From contig SFLE01000016.1 in assembly GCA_004553495.1 (NCBI GenBank), positions 1-33,111 on the forward strand: DNA of 33,111 nt. The letters are read 5' to 3'. Below, one piece after another: positions 7,245 through 16,236 of the stretch. The notes under the pieces were generated by a model. It was not told the origin of the DNA and ran no database searches. It saw only the letters and a program-made list of their open reading frames with translations. This DNA is from Clostridiales bacterium (GTDB taxonomy: Bacteria > Bacillota > Clostridia > Oscillospirales > Oscillospiraceae). A program made the position numbers and the translations under genes. Each line of letters begins with the position of its first letter. Position 1 is the stretch's first letter.

Positions 7245-7507
7245 GGAAAAAAGCCGATACATACCAAAGCTACCGGCAAATATTTTAGCTATTAATAAAT
7301 TTGTTCGCGGAAAGTCGAAAAAAGTCTTGCAATTTAAAGGGATAGAGAATAGTATGTTAATTATCAAACAAATTCACGGGCGCAAATGATAAAAAATAAA
7401 CCCTGCATTTTCAATGGTTTGCGCCCCATACGAGTCATAAAAGGCAAAAGCAATTAATTTAACAATTTAATTGCATAAAGTTTATCAATAAAAATGCACA
7501 AAAGCCG
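7245..7507. other. AT-rich intergenic region upstream of the V-ATPase operon
   Basis: The only structure I see is an exact nine-base inverted repeat GGGCGCAAA (7378-7386)/TTTGCGCCC (7418-7426) around a 31-base AT-rich spacer. Short open frames here lack ribosome binding sites and recognisable motifs. Confidence 0.45.
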
Positions 7508-7536
7508 TTGAAAATACAAGACTTTTTTGTTATTCT
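7508..7536 (+). promoter_or_regulatory. Candidate promoter of the V-ATPase operon
   Basis: TTGAAA at 7508-7513 and TATTCT at 7531-7536 are 17 bases apart, 66 bases before the first start codon. The match is moderate, but it is the best one in this region. Confidence 0.5.
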
Positions 7537-7602
7537 TAACATAACAAGTGCATATTTTTATTAGTGACCCGTAAATAAACTTAACAGAAGGGAGGCGAGC
7601 TG

Positions 7603-7917
7603 ATGGCGTTTGATGAGATCGCCGGAATAAGCGCGGCAGAGGAAGCGGCACGAGTGACCGTTGCCGAAGCGCTTACGGAAGCCAAGCGCATAGTTGCGCA
7701 GGCGCATAAGGCGGGAAAAACGGACATCGAGGAAGCTCGGGCGAAGGCTGCCGCCGAGCTTGCACAGCGCAGAGAGCAGGCACGGACCGAGGCTCAGGTG
7801 CAGGCACAGGAGATATACCAGAAGGCGGAGAACAAAAAAGCGGTGCTGCGCGCAAAGGCTGAAAGCCGATGCGGCAAGGCGGCGCAGTACATCGCGGAAA
7901 GGATCGTGAATGCGTAA
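7603..7917 (+). CDS. ntpF: V/A-type ATPase peripheral stalk subunit (G/H type)
   Basis: This 104-residue protein is nearly all charged, Ala-rich helix with no hydrophobic segment. It is expected to form a heterodimeric coiled coil with subunit E as the stator that stops the catalytic head from rotating. Repeated A-x-x-E-A spacing from residue 10 to 95 supports a long coiled coil. AAGGGAGG lies eight bases before the ATG. It is the first gene of a nine-gene operon in the Enterococcus hirae order, and its stop overlaps the next start by one base. Sequence alone would be weak evidence; position and length make the call. Confidence 0.85.
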   Translation: MAFDEIAGISAAEEAARVTVAEALTEAKRIVAQAHKAGKTDIEEARAKAAAELAQRREQARTEAQVQAQEIYQKAENKKAVLRAKAESRCGKAAQYIAERIVNA

Positions 7918-9872
7918 TGGCCATTGAAAAAATGAAAAAGCTGCGGCTGCTGGCTGTTCGCAACGATAAAAAGGAACTGCTCAAGCAGCTCATGCTGCTC
8001 GGCTGCATCGAGGTATCCGAGCCGGAGTTCTCGGAGCTTTCGCCGGAGCTTCGCGCCCGCCTTTCCAAAGAAAGCAGCGATGTTGTCCGCTGCCGCACCG
8101 ATCGCGCGATGCTTACGCAGGCGGTGGAAATGCTTGATAAGTACGCCCCCGTCAAGAAAAAGCTGCTTTCCGCAAAGCCGGAGGCCGAGTGCGGCGTTAT
8201 ACTTGATGATTCTACTCTTTCCGCAACTATTGAGACCGCGCGAGACATCGTCGGCATAGACGAAACGGTGCGCAGGATAAACGCTGAGTGCGCGAGGATA
8301 AACGGCTCGATAGACGCGCTTTCGCCGTGGCTCGAGCTTGACTATCCCCTCGATGGGGAGGGCACCGAGCACTGCGCTGTAACGCTTGGTATGGTGCCGT
8401 CGTCGGTGCAGCTTGCGGATGTGCAGAGCGCGCTCGCCGCCGTCACCGAGGAAGCCGAGCTCAAGAGCGTTTTTTCCGACAGTGCGCAGAGGTATCTCGT
8501 TCTCATCTGCTTTAAGGAGGAACTGCCGGCTGTTTTGGACGCCGTGAGGGAATACGGCTTTACCATTGCCTCGTTCGGAAGCCTTGAGGGCACCGCCGCT
8601 GAAAACACGCAGAGGCTAAAGGACGAGCTCAAGGCGCTCAACGAGCAGAAGTGGGAGCTTATAGACCAGGCGCGCGCCATGGGAGAGCACCGCGACGAGC
8701 TGAAGCTGTGCGCGGACAGGATGGAGACCAAGGAGGTCTACGCCGAGGCTGAGGGCAGGCTCTACGGAATGGAGAGTACCATTGCCCTGCAGGGCTGGGT
8801 GCTTGCGCGAAAGGTTCCGGAGCTCGAAGCCTGCCTTGCGAAATTCGACTGCGCATGGGAGCTTACAGATCCCTCACCCGAGGAATATCCCGAGGTGCCG
8901 GTCAAGCTCCGCAACAACAAGATAACAAACGCGCTGAACATGGTAACGAATATGTACAGCCTGCCCGCTTACGACGGCGTTGACCCGAACCCCCTGATGG
9001 CTCCGTTTTTCATCCTGTTCTACGGGCTTATGATGGCTGATATGGGCTACGGTCTTATAATGATCCTCGCGGCGGTCGTTGCAATGAAAAAGATAAAGCC
9101 CCGCAAGGGAAGCCTGAGCTTCTGCCAGCTGCTTCTGTATGCCGGCATATCGACATTCATAATGGGCATACTCACCGGCGGATTTTTCGGCGATGCGCTC
9201 GTGAAGATAGGTCAGATAATCGGCAAGCCCGAGGGATGGGGCGAGCTGTGGTGCTTGTTCAGTCCGACGAACGATGTTATGACAGTGCTCATCGGCGCAA
9301 TGGCGCTTGGTCTTATCCACCTGAACACCGGCATGGTGATAAGCGTTGTCGAGAAGGTCAAAAACGGCGATGCGGCAGGAGCATTCTGGGAAGAGGGCTC
9401 GCTGTGGGTCATCCTTATCGGCGCGGTCATGATGGTGCTCAAGGTCGGCAATATCGGCGGAGTGCCGGTGGTTCTGGTCATCGGCTGCGTAATGCTCTTC
9501 TACGGCGGAAGCCGCGGAGCAAAGGGTGTCGGAGGCAAGATAATAAGCCTGTTTTCAACACTCTACAACACTGTCACCGGCTGGTTCGGCGACATACTTT
9601 CCTATTCGCGTATCATGGCGCTGATGCTCGCCGGCAGCGTTATCGCAACGGTTTTCAACACCATCGGCGGCATAGCAAACAGCCTGTGGCTGTTTATCCC
9701 CGTGTTCATCGTAGGACACACGCTAAACTTTGCTCTGAACCTCCTGGGCTGCTATGTACACGATCTGAGGCTCCAGTGCCTCGAGTACTTCGGCAAGTTC
9801 TACAAGGACGGCGGCAGGGCGTTCAAGCCCCTTGAAGTAAGCACAAAATATTACGATATAGCTGAAGATTAA
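7917..9872 (+). CDS. ntpI: V/A-type ATPase subunit I (a-subunit, ion channel half)
   Basis: This 651-residue subunit anchors the peripheral stalks to the membrane and supplies the ion half-channels next to the rotor ring. Residues 1-330 are a soluble alpha/coiled-coil arm (ELKALNEQKWELIDQARAMG); the rest holds about seven to eight membrane segments, starting at PFFILFYGLMMADMGYGL. GDILSYSRIMALMLAGSVIA near residue 560 contains the conserved Arg that faces the proteolipid carboxylate. I chose the ATG at 7917 because it overlaps the previous stop (TAATG); an upstream in-frame ATG at 7869 would lie deep in ntpF. The length matches the family. Confidence 0.95.
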   Translation: MAIEKMKKLRLLAVRNDKKELLKQLMLLGCIEVSEPEFSELSPELRARLSKESSDVVRCRTDRAMLTQAVEMLDKYAPVKKKLLSAKPEAECGVILDDSTLSATIETARDIVGIDETVRRINAECARINGSIDALSPWLELDYPLDGEGTEHCAVTLGMVPSSVQLADVQSALAAVTEEAELKSVFSDSAQRYLVLICFKEELPAVLDAVREYGFTIASFGSLEGTAAENTQRLKDELKALNEQKWELIDQARAMGEHRDELKLCADRMETKEVYAEAEGRLYGMESTIALQGWVLARKVPELEACLAKFDCAWELTDPSPEEYPEVPVKLRNNKITNALNMVTNMYSLPAYDGVDPNPLMAPFFILFYGLMMADMGYGLIMILAAVVAMKKIKPRKGSLSFCQLLLYAGISTFIMGILTGGFFGDALVKIGQIIGKPEGWGELWCLFSPTNDVMTVLIGAMALGLIHLNTGMVISVVEKVKNGDAAGAFWEEGSLWVILIGAVMMVLKVGNIGGVPVVLVIGCVMLFYGGSRGAKGVGGKIISLFSTLYNTVTGWFGDILSYSRIMALMLAGSVIATVFNTIGGIANSLWLFIPVFIVGHTLNFALNLLGCYVHDLRLQCLEYFGKFYKDGGRAFKPLEVSTKYYDIAED

Positions 9873-9888
9873 TAGGAGGATAACAATA

Positions 9889-10371
9889 ATGGAATTTCTG
9901 TTTGCACATTCCGGTCTGGCAATAGGTCTTCTCGGTGCAGGTCTTGCAGCCTGCATGGCAGGCGCGGGCTCGGCAGTCGGCACCGGCATCGCCGGTGAAG
10001 CCGGCGCGGGACTGATAACCGAAGATCCCTCGAAGTTTGGTAAGGCGATGATCCTTCAGGTCATCCCCGGTACTCAGGGACTGTACGGTCTGGTCGTTTT
10101 CTTCGTTGCGATCATGAACATGGGCCTGCTCAACGGCACTGCTGCAGACCTTTCGTTCGTTGATGGCTGCCGTTATTTCGCAGCCTGTATGCCCATCGCC
10201 ATAGGCGGTCTTGTTTCCGCTATAGGTCAGGGCAAGGTCGCGGCGGCGTCCGTCAACCTGCTTGCAAAGAACCCCGACCACTGGGCAAAGGGCATGATCC
10301 TGTGCATCACCGTTGAGTTCTATGCAATTCTGTCCCTGCTCGCATCAATGATGATGCTTCTGTACATCTGA
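9889..10371 (+). CDS. ntpK: V/A-type ATPase proteolipid subunit K with Na+ ligands
   Basis: This 160-residue protein forms the rotor ring. It has four hydrophobic helices, i.e. two fused hairpins, like the E. hirae 16-kDa proteolipid. Residues corresponding to the E. hirae sodium ligands (Thr64, Gln65, Gln110, Glu139) are all present: Thr62 and Gln63 in IPGTQGLYG, Gln114 in IGQGKV and Glu143 in TVEFYAIL, with Tyr66 nearby. Only the second hairpin has the ion-carrying carboxylate; the first has Gln63 there, as in E. hirae. This points to Na+ rather than H+ transport. The gene has AGGAGG nine bases upstream and sits 16 bases after ntpI. Confidence 0.95.
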   Translation: MEFLFAHSGLAIGLLGAGLAACMAGAGSAVGTGIAGEAGAGLITEDPSKFGKAMILQVIPGTQGLYGLVVFFVAIMNMGLLNGTAADLSFVDGCRYFAACMPIAIGGLVSAIGQGKVAAASVNLLAKNPDHWAKGMILCITVEFYAILSLLASMMMLLYI

Positions 10372-10408
10372 TCCGACGGTAAAAATAACATAAAGGCAGG
10401 GCTTTACT

Positions 10409-11008
10409 ATGAAAGGCACTGAAAAAATAATCGCACATATCCAGACTGACGCGGACACAGCTGCGAAAAAGACGATAGACGAAGCCGCAGCGGAAGCCGA
10501 AAAAATACGCGCGGAGAGCTTCGAGGCTGCGCTGGCTGAGTATGAAAAGCTCATGCAGCAGGGCAATGCCGAGTGCGAGGATATTCTCAGCGGTAGCCGC
10601 CGCATCGCCGAGATGGAGGCGAAAAAGAGCGTTCTCGCCGTAAAGCAGGAGATGGTCGAGGCGGCGTTTCAAGCCGCGCGCGAGAGCATAATCAATATGC
10701 CGCGCGAGGATTATGAGCAGTTTCTTGCGCGCATGGCAGCCTCAGGCTCGGTAAACGGCACGGAGGAGATAGTCCTCAACGCCCGCGACAAAGCCGAGCT
10801 CGGCAAGGCGGTGTGCAAAAAGGCAAATGAGCTGCTCACTGCCGGGGGGAAACTCGGCAAGCTCACACTGAGCGAGGACACCGCGGACATATCCGGCGGT
10901 GTTGTCGTTCGCTTCGGCGGCATCGAGACCAATTGCAGCGTAGATGCACTCATCCGCCAGCAGCGCAGCGCGCTTGCAACTCCGGTTGCACAGCTCCTGT
11001 TTGAATAA
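10409..11008 (+). CDS. ntpE: V/A-type ATPase subunit E (peripheral stalk)
   Basis: This 199-residue subunit has a helical N-terminal half (residues 8-95, rich in Ala, Glu and Lys), which would pair with NtpF. The C-terminal globular half, TADISGGVVVRFGGIETNCSVDAL, is the conserved region that caps the catalytic head. The GGVVV..G.IE.N.S.D pattern is diagnostic of archaeal/bacterial V-type E subunits. AAAGGCAGG precedes the ATG. The 37-base gap after ntpK is the largest so far in the operon but holds no terminator. Confidence 0.92.
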   Translation: MKGTEKIIAHIQTDADTAAKKTIDEAAAEAEKIRAESFEAALAEYEKLMQQGNAECEDILSGSRRIAEMEAKKSVLAVKQEMVEAAFQAARESIINMPREDYEQFLARMAASGSVNGTEEIVLNARDKAELGKAVCKKANELLTAGGKLGKLTLSEDTADISGGVVVRFGGIETNCSVDALIRQQRSALATPVAQLLFE

Positions 11009-11047
11009 CGCTGCGGCGTTACATATCCCGAAAAGGGAGGGAATGAA

Positions 11048-12052
11048 TTGTCAAATAAAAAGTGCGTCAGAGAAAAATATCTGTATCTTTCCGCGATGCT
11101 CAGGGCAAGAGAAGCTAAAATGCTGACACGCGACAAGGCAGAGCGCATGATCGACGCGCCAAGCTTCGACGAGGCTGCGAAAATGCTCACCGACTGCGGC
11201 TATAAGGACCTGTCCGGCTGCACCGCGCGGGAGGTCGAGGCGGCGCTCGCTGAGCACCGCGCGGAGATATTCTCCGAGCTTGCGCGCCTGTCGCCCGATC
11301 CCGAGCCCGTAGAGGTTTTTCGCATGAGGTATGATTACCACAACGCGAAGATAATCGTAAAAAGCGAGGCGGAGGGCATCGACAGGTCGGATCTTATGAG
11401 CTTTTCCGGAAGGATAGCTCCGGAAGCTCTGAAAAGATGCTTCACGGAGGAAAAATATGCGGGCATACCGGCGCTGCTTGCCGATGCCATGGTCGAGTCA
11501 AAAAGCGTGCTCGCCCGCACGCAAAATCCGCAGCTTGCCGATTTCGTGCTTGACAGAGCCTATTTTGCAGAGCTTCTTAACGCGGCAAACGGACTCGGCA
11601 GCAGCTTTCTGCGCGGCTATGCCCAGACGATGATAGATGCCTCAAACCTCCGGAGCGCCGTGCGCACCATGCGCATGGGCAAGGACACGGATTTTTTGAA
11701 AACCGCGCTCATATCCGGCGGCGGAGTAGACTGCGGGCGCATCCTCGCAGCGTTCGGCTCGGGCGACACGCTTGCCGCGATATACGCCAACACCGTTTTA
11801 TCGGCTGCGGCGTCGCAGGGCGCGCAGGCGGCAAAGGGCGGCACGATGACCGCATTCGAGCTCAGCTGCGACAATGCGGTAACGGCGTATCTCACCCGTG
11901 CAAGACTCGTGTCCTACGGCGAGGCACCTGTGATAGCGTATCTCGCAGCCGTGGAGGGCGAGGTCACGGCGCTGAGGATGATACTCACCGGACTTCTGGC
12001 ATCTCTTGCGCCGGAAACGATACGGGAAAGGCTGCGTGATATGTATGCATAA
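11048..12052 (+). CDS. ntpC: V/A-type ATPase subunit C (central stalk adaptor)
   Basis: This 334-residue, mostly helical protein would link the rotor shaft (D and F subunits) to the proteolipid ring. REKYLYLSAMLRAREAKMLTRD at the start, YDYHNAKIIVKSEAEG near residue 100 and the closing EVTALRMILTGLLASLAPETIRERL are typical of the vATP-synt_AC39 family. I took TTG at 11048 as the start because AGGGAGG lies eight bases before it and the next in-frame ATG would cut off a conserved N-terminus. The stop overlaps the next gene. Confidence 0.92.
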   Translation: MSNKKCVREKYLYLSAMLRAREAKMLTRDKAERMIDAPSFDEAAKMLTDCGYKDLSGCTAREVEAALAEHRAEIFSELARLSPDPEPVEVFRMRYDYHNAKIIVKSEAEGIDRSDLMSFSGRIAPEALKRCFTEEKYAGIPALLADAMVESKSVLARTQNPQLADFVLDRAYFAELLNAANGLGSSFLRGYAQTMIDASNLRSAVRTMRMGKDTDFLKTALISGGGVDCGRILAAFGSGDTLAAIYANTVLSAAASQGAQAAKGGTMTAFELSCDNAVTAYLTRARLVSYGEAPVIAYLAAVEGEVTALRMILTGLLASLAPETIRERLRDMYA

Positions 12053-12368
12053 AATTGCGGTCATAGGACGGCGCGAGACCGTAATGGGCTTCACAGCGCT
12101 CGGACTGGAGGCATATCCGGTCGCGGACAGCGCGGAGGCGAGAACGGTGCTGCGTGCGCTGACTCACGAGCGGGAGGATGTTGCGATAATCTACATCGAA
12201 GAGGACATCGCCTCCGGCATCATGAGCCAGATAGATAAATTTAAAGACAGCGTCACTCCGGCGATAATCCTTATCCCCGGCAGGGAGGGCAGCCTCGGCA
12301 TGGGGCTCTCGGCTCTCAATGCCGCGGTGGAGCGTGCAATAGGCACGAATATCCTGGAGAATAATTAA
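12045..12368 (+). CDS. ntpG: V/A-type ATPase subunit F (central shaft)
   Basis: This 107-residue protein is the small shaft subunit that binds subunit D. HKIAVIGRRETVMGFTALGLEAYPV at the start and EREDVAIIYIEEDIA in the middle fit the Rossmann-like fold of the family. The ATG at 12045 gives a protein starting right at that conserved strand and overlapping the ntpC stop by eight bases; the in-frame ATG at 12006 would add thirteen residues with no homology. The symbol follows E. hirae usage, where NtpG is the F-type subunit. Confidence 0.92.
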   Translation: MHKIAVIGRRETVMGFTALGLEAYPVADSAEARTVLRALTHEREDVAIIYIEEDIASGIMSQIDKFKDSVTPAIILIPGREGSLGMGLSALNAAVERAIGTNILENN

Positions 12369-12385
12369 GAAAGAAAGGTATCTGT

Positions 12386-14155
12386 ATGAGCGGAACTATT
12401 ATAAAAGTCTCGGGCCCGCTTGTTGTGGCGGAGGGACTGGGCGACGCAAATGTCTCCGATGTCGTGCGCGTCGGTCCCCAAAGACTTATAGGCGAGATAC
12501 TTAATATGACGGGCGATAACGCCTCTATACAGGTCTATGAGGAGACCTCCGGTCTCGGACCGGGAGCGGTGGTCGAAAGCTCCGGTATGCCGATGTCCGT
12601 TGAGCTTGGACCCGGTATGCTCGAGAATATCTACGACGGCATACAGCGTCCCCTGCCGGAGATCCGCGAGCTTACCGGCGCCACCATAAGCCGCGGCACC
12701 GATGTTCCGGCACTAAACCGCAAGAAGAAGTGGGATTTCGTTCCCGTCGCACACGAGGGCGATATGCTCTCCGGCGGCGATGTTATCGGCACCGTGCAGG
12801 AGACCACCGCGATCCTGCACAAGATCATGGTGCCGCCTAAAATGAACGGCAGGATCGTTTCGATAAAGTCCGGCAGCTTCACGGTAACGGAGACAGTCGC
12901 GGTGCTTGAGAGCGCCGACGGCGTTCGCCATGAGCTCACCATGATGCAGAAGTGGCCCGTGCGTATAAGCCGCCCCTATGCGTCAAAGAGCATGCCCTCG
13001 CGCCCGATGAACTCCGGTCAGAGAATAATCGACACGCTGTTTCCCATCGCGAAGGGTGGCACGGCGGCAGTTCCCGGACCGTTCGGCTCGGGCAAGACCG
13101 TCGTTCAGCACCAGCTTGCAAAGTGGTCGGATGTTGACATAGTTATCTACATCGGCTGCGGCGAACGCGGCAATGAGATGACCGATGTTCTCATGGAGTT
13201 TCCGGAGCTGACCGACCCCAGAAACGGCGAGCCTCTTATGAAGAGAACGGTGCTCATAGCAAACACTTCGGATATGCCCGTTGCGGCGCGCGAGGCGTCT
13301 ATCTACACCGGCATCACCATCGCCGAGTACTTCCGCGATATGGGCTACGATGTCGCGGTGCTCGCAGACTCCACCTCCCGCTGGGCGGAGGCTCTGCGCG
13401 AAATGTCCGGACGCCTTGAGGAGATGCCCGGCGAAGAGGGCTACCCCGCGTATCTTGCATCGCGCATAGCGCAGTTCTACGAGCGCGCCGGCGTTGTGAA
13501 ATGCCTCGGAGCCGACGAAAGACAGGGCTCCGTTACCGCAATCGGCGCAGTTTCGCCACCGGGCGGCGATATATCCGAGCCGGTCTCTCAGGCGACGATG
13601 CGCATAGTAAAGGTGTTCTGGGCGCTCGACTCGTCCCTTGCTTACGCGCGTCACTTCCCCGCGATAAACTGGCTGACCTCGTATTCGCTGTATGTCGATA
13701 CGCTTGCGCCGTGGTATAACGAGCAGTTCGGCGCGCAGTACATGATAAACCGCGATAAGGCCATGCACATTCTTCAGGAGGAAAACGAGCTTCAGGAGAT
13801 CGTCCGCCTCGTCGGTCAGGACGCGCTCAGCCCCGCCGACCGCCTCACGATGGAAACGGCAAAAATGCTGCGCGAGGACTTCCTGCAGCAGAACGCCTTC
13901 GTCGATGAGGACGCGTATTCCTCCTATGACAAGCAGTTTGAGCTCATGGGCATGATACTCACCTTTGATGAGCTCGGACGCGAGGCGCTCAAAAAGGGCG
14001 CCGACATGAAGGCGCTGTTTTCCATCGGCGCAAAGGAGCGCATAGGCAGAGCAAAGATGGCGGCTCCCGATGCATACAAGCAGGAGTATGCTTCAATACT
14101 CGAGCAGATGAAGGCCGAGATCGAAGCAGTCGTTGCCGGAGGTGAGGACGCATGA
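12386..14155 (+). CDS. ntpA: V/A-type ATPase catalytic subunit A
   Basis: This 589-residue protein hydrolyses ATP in the A3B3 head. It has the Walker A motif GPFGSGKT at 231-238, the following GCGERGNEMTDVL with the catalytic Glu, the DSTSRWAEALREMSGRLEEMPGEEGYP block and SPPGGDISEPVSQAT, all signatures of A subunits. Residues 110-190 form the non-homologous insertion that separates A from B subunits. The length matches E. hirae NtpA closely (593 residues). AAAGAAAGG lies upstream, and the stop overlaps ntpB as ATGA, ensuring equal synthesis of the two head subunits. Confidence 0.97.
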   Translation: MSGTIIKVSGPLVVAEGLGDANVSDVVRVGPQRLIGEILNMTGDNASIQVYEETSGLGPGAVVESSGMPMSVELGPGMLENIYDGIQRPLPEIRELTGATISRGTDVPALNRKKKWDFVPVAHEGDMLSGGDVIGTVQETTAILHKIMVPPKMNGRIVSIKSGSFTVTETVAVLESADGVRHELTMMQKWPVRISRPYASKSMPSRPMNSGQRIIDTLFPIAKGGTAAVPGPFGSGKTVVQHQLAKWSDVDIVIYIGCGERGNEMTDVLMEFPELTDPRNGEPLMKRTVLIANTSDMPVAAREASIYTGITIAEYFRDMGYDVAVLADSTSRWAEALREMSGRLEEMPGEEGYPAYLASRIAQFYERAGVVKCLGADERQGSVTAIGAVSPPGGDISEPVSQATMRIVKVFWALDSSLAYARHFPAINWLTSYSLYVDTLAPWYNEQFGAQYMINRDKAMHILQEENELQEIVRLVGQDALSPADRLTMETAKMLREDFLQQNAFVDEDAYSSYDKQFELMGMILTFDELGREALKKGADMKALFSIGAKERIGRAKMAAPDAYKQEYASILEQMKAEIEAVVAGGEDA

Positions 14156-15519
14156 TAAAAGATTATAAGACCATACGCCAGATAGCAAACCCGCTGATGA
14201 TAGTCGAGCAGGTCGAGGGCGTTACCTACGACGAGCTGTGCGAGATCGAGCTTCCCGACGGTGAAACGCGCCGCGGCAAGGTGCTCGAGGTCGAGGGCGA
14301 CAGAGCGGTAGTTCAGCTTTTCGACTCTGCGCAGGGTATAAACCTTGCCCAGACGAAGGTCAGATTTCTCGGTCACCCGCTGGAGCTCGCGGTGTCCGAG
14401 GATATGCTCGGCCGCGTATTTAACGGCATGGGTCAACCCATCGACGACGGTCCCGAGCTTTTGGCGGAGGCCCACCGCGACATTAACGGCATGCCCATGA
14501 ACCCCGCTGCGCGCGCATATCCCGCGGAGTTTATCCAGACCGGCGTTTCCACCATCGACGGGCTTAACACCCTCGTTCGCGGGCAGAAGCTGCCCATATT
14601 CTCGGCATCCGGACTTCCCCACGCGGCTCTTGCAGCGCAGATAGCGCGTCAGGCGCGCGTGCTCGGCGACGGTGAAAACTTCGCCGTTGTGTTTGCCGCA
14701 GTCGGCATAACCTTCGAGGAGTCCGAGTACTTTATAAACGACTTCAAGCGCACCGGCGCTATCGACAGAACGGTAGTTTTCTCAAACCTTGCAAACGACC
14801 CCGCGGTCGAGCGCATAGCGACTCCGCGTATGGCGCTAACGGCGGCGGAGTACCTCGCGTTTGAGAAGAATATGCATGTTCTTGTCATCATAACCGACAT
14901 CACGAACTATGCCGAGGCTCTGCGCGAGGTGTCGGCGGCAAAGAAGGAGGTCCCCGGACGCCGCGGCTATCCGGGCTACCTGTACACCGACCTTGCCACC
15001 ATGTACGAGCGCGCCGGACGAAGGATAGGCAGCAGCGGCTCCATCACCATGATCCCCATCCTCACCATGCCCGAGGACGACAAGACCCACCCGATCCCCG
15101 ACCTCACGGGCTATATCACCGAGGGTCAGATAATCCTCAGCCGCGACCTGCACCGCAAGGGCATCGTGCCGCCTGTGGATGTTCTCCCGTCGCTTAGCCG
15201 ACTCAAGGATAAGGGCATCGGCGAGGGCAAGACCCGCGAGGACCACGCCGGAACGATGAACCAGCTTTTCGCGGCGTATTCGCGCGGCAAGGACGCCAAG
15301 GAGCTTATGACCATCCTCGGCGAGGCTGCGCTTTCGGACGATGATAAGCTGTTCGCCGAATTTGCCGACGAGTTTGAAAAGACCTATGTCAATCAGGGCA
15401 ACAACACCAACCGCAGCATAGAGGAGACCCTCGATCTCGGCTGGAGGCTGCTTAGCATACTGCCCAGAGCGGAGCTCAAGCGCGTAAAGCCCGAGATGAT
15501 AGAAAAATACATGAAGTAA
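14152..15519 (+). CDS. ntpB: V/A-type ATPase regulatory subunit B
   Basis: This 455-residue protein alternates with A in the head and contributes an arginine to the nucleotide interface. It lacks a P-loop, having FSASGLPHAALAAQIARQA where A subunits have GxxGxGKT. It carries DITNYAEALREVSAAKKEVPGRRGYPGYLYTDLA, a B-subunit signature, and SGSITMIPILTMPEDDKTHPIPDLTGYITEGQI. It starts inside the ntpA stop codon (ATGA). Confidence 0.97.
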   Translation: MIKDYKTIRQIANPLMIVEQVEGVTYDELCEIELPDGETRRGKVLEVEGDRAVVQLFDSAQGINLAQTKVRFLGHPLELAVSEDMLGRVFNGMGQPIDDGPELLAEAHRDINGMPMNPAARAYPAEFIQTGVSTIDGLNTLVRGQKLPIFSASGLPHAALAAQIARQARVLGDGENFAVVFAAVGITFEESEYFINDFKRTGAIDRTVVFSNLANDPAVERIATPRMALTAAEYLAFEKNMHVLVIITDITNYAEALREVSAAKKEVPGRRGYPGYLYTDLATMYERAGRRIGSSGSITMIPILTMPEDDKTHPIPDLTGYITEGQIILSRDLHRKGIVPPVDVLPSLSRLKDKGIGEGKTREDHAGTMNQLFAAYSRGKDAKELMTILGEAALSDDDKLFAEFADEFEKTYVNQGNNTNRSIEETLDLGWRLLSILPRAELKRVKPEMIEKYMK

Positions 15520-15531
15520 GGGGGCGTCTTT

Positions 15532-16182
15532 ATGGCAGGCACCACGATAACCCCTACAAGAATGATGCTCAAGCAGCTCAAGGGCAGGCTCAAGACCGCC
15601 CGACGCGGGCATAAGCTGATGAAGGATAAGCGCGATGAGCTGATGCGTCAGTTTATGGACATCGTGCGGCGCAATAAGGAGCTTCGTGAGCGCGTTGAGC
15701 AGGGACTCACGCAGGCTTACTCGGCATTGCAGGTGGCGAGCGCCATCATGAGCCCCGAAATGCTCGAGCAGGCGCTTTTGTATCCGAGGCAGAGCGTTGA
15801 GCTGGATATGCAGTTTAAAAATATCATGAGCGTAAATGTCCCGCTGTACTCGTTCCACACGCGCAATAACGATCCGTCGGAGATATACCCATACGGCTTT
15901 GCGCAGACCTCGGGCGAGCTCGACGATGCGCTCGCGGCGCTTGCAAAGGTTTTCGAGGATATGCTCGAGCTTGCGCAGGTAGAAAAAACGATGCAGCTCT
16001 TAGCAGAGGAGATCGAAAAGACCCGCCGGCGCGTAAACGCGCTCGAGTATGTCATGATCCCCGAGCTCGAGAGCAATATTAAGTACATTTCCATGAAGCT
16101 TGAGGAGAACGAAAACTCTACAAAGGTGCGCCTTCTCAAGGTAAAGGAAATGGTTCTTCAAAATGCGCACGATTTTAAGTAA
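15532..16182 (+). CDS. ntpD: V/A-type ATPase subunit D (rotor shaft)
   Basis: This 216-residue protein forms two long antiparallel helices inside the A3B3 head. TITPTRMMLKQLKGRLKTARRGHKLMKDKRDELM at the start and TRRRVNALEYVMIPELESNIKYI near residue 165 are the classic ends of the family. It is the last gene of the operon, 12 bases after ntpB, and is followed at once by a strong terminator. The E. hirae genes ntpH and ntpJ are not present behind it. Confidence 0.95.
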   Translation: MAGTTITPTRMMLKQLKGRLKTARRGHKLMKDKRDELMRQFMDIVRRNKELRERVEQGLTQAYSALQVASAIMSPEMLEQALLYPRQSVELDMQFKNIMSVNVPLYSFHTRNNDPSEIYPYGFAQTSGELDDALAALAKVFEDMLELAQVEKTMQLLAEEIEKTRRRVNALEYVMIPELESNIKYISMKLEENENSTKVRLLKVKEMVLQNAHDFK

Positions 16183-16184
16183 TG

Positions 16185-16217
16185 AAAATCTCCCGTCGAA
16201 AAGACGGGAGATTTTTT
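16185..16217 (+). terminator. Terminator of the V-ATPase operon
   Basis: AAAATCTCCCGTC and its complement flank the loop GAAAA, and the stem ends in six T. It begins three bases after the ntpD stop. Confidence 0.93.
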
Positions 16218-16236
16218 ATCATAGTTAGCTAAAAGC

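Noticed and set aside
7195..7389. 64-residue frame in the gap before the V-ATPase operon
   Set aside because: It has no ribosome binding site, lies in AT-rich DNA and starts close to the divergent E2-like promoter; no protein-like pattern was seen.
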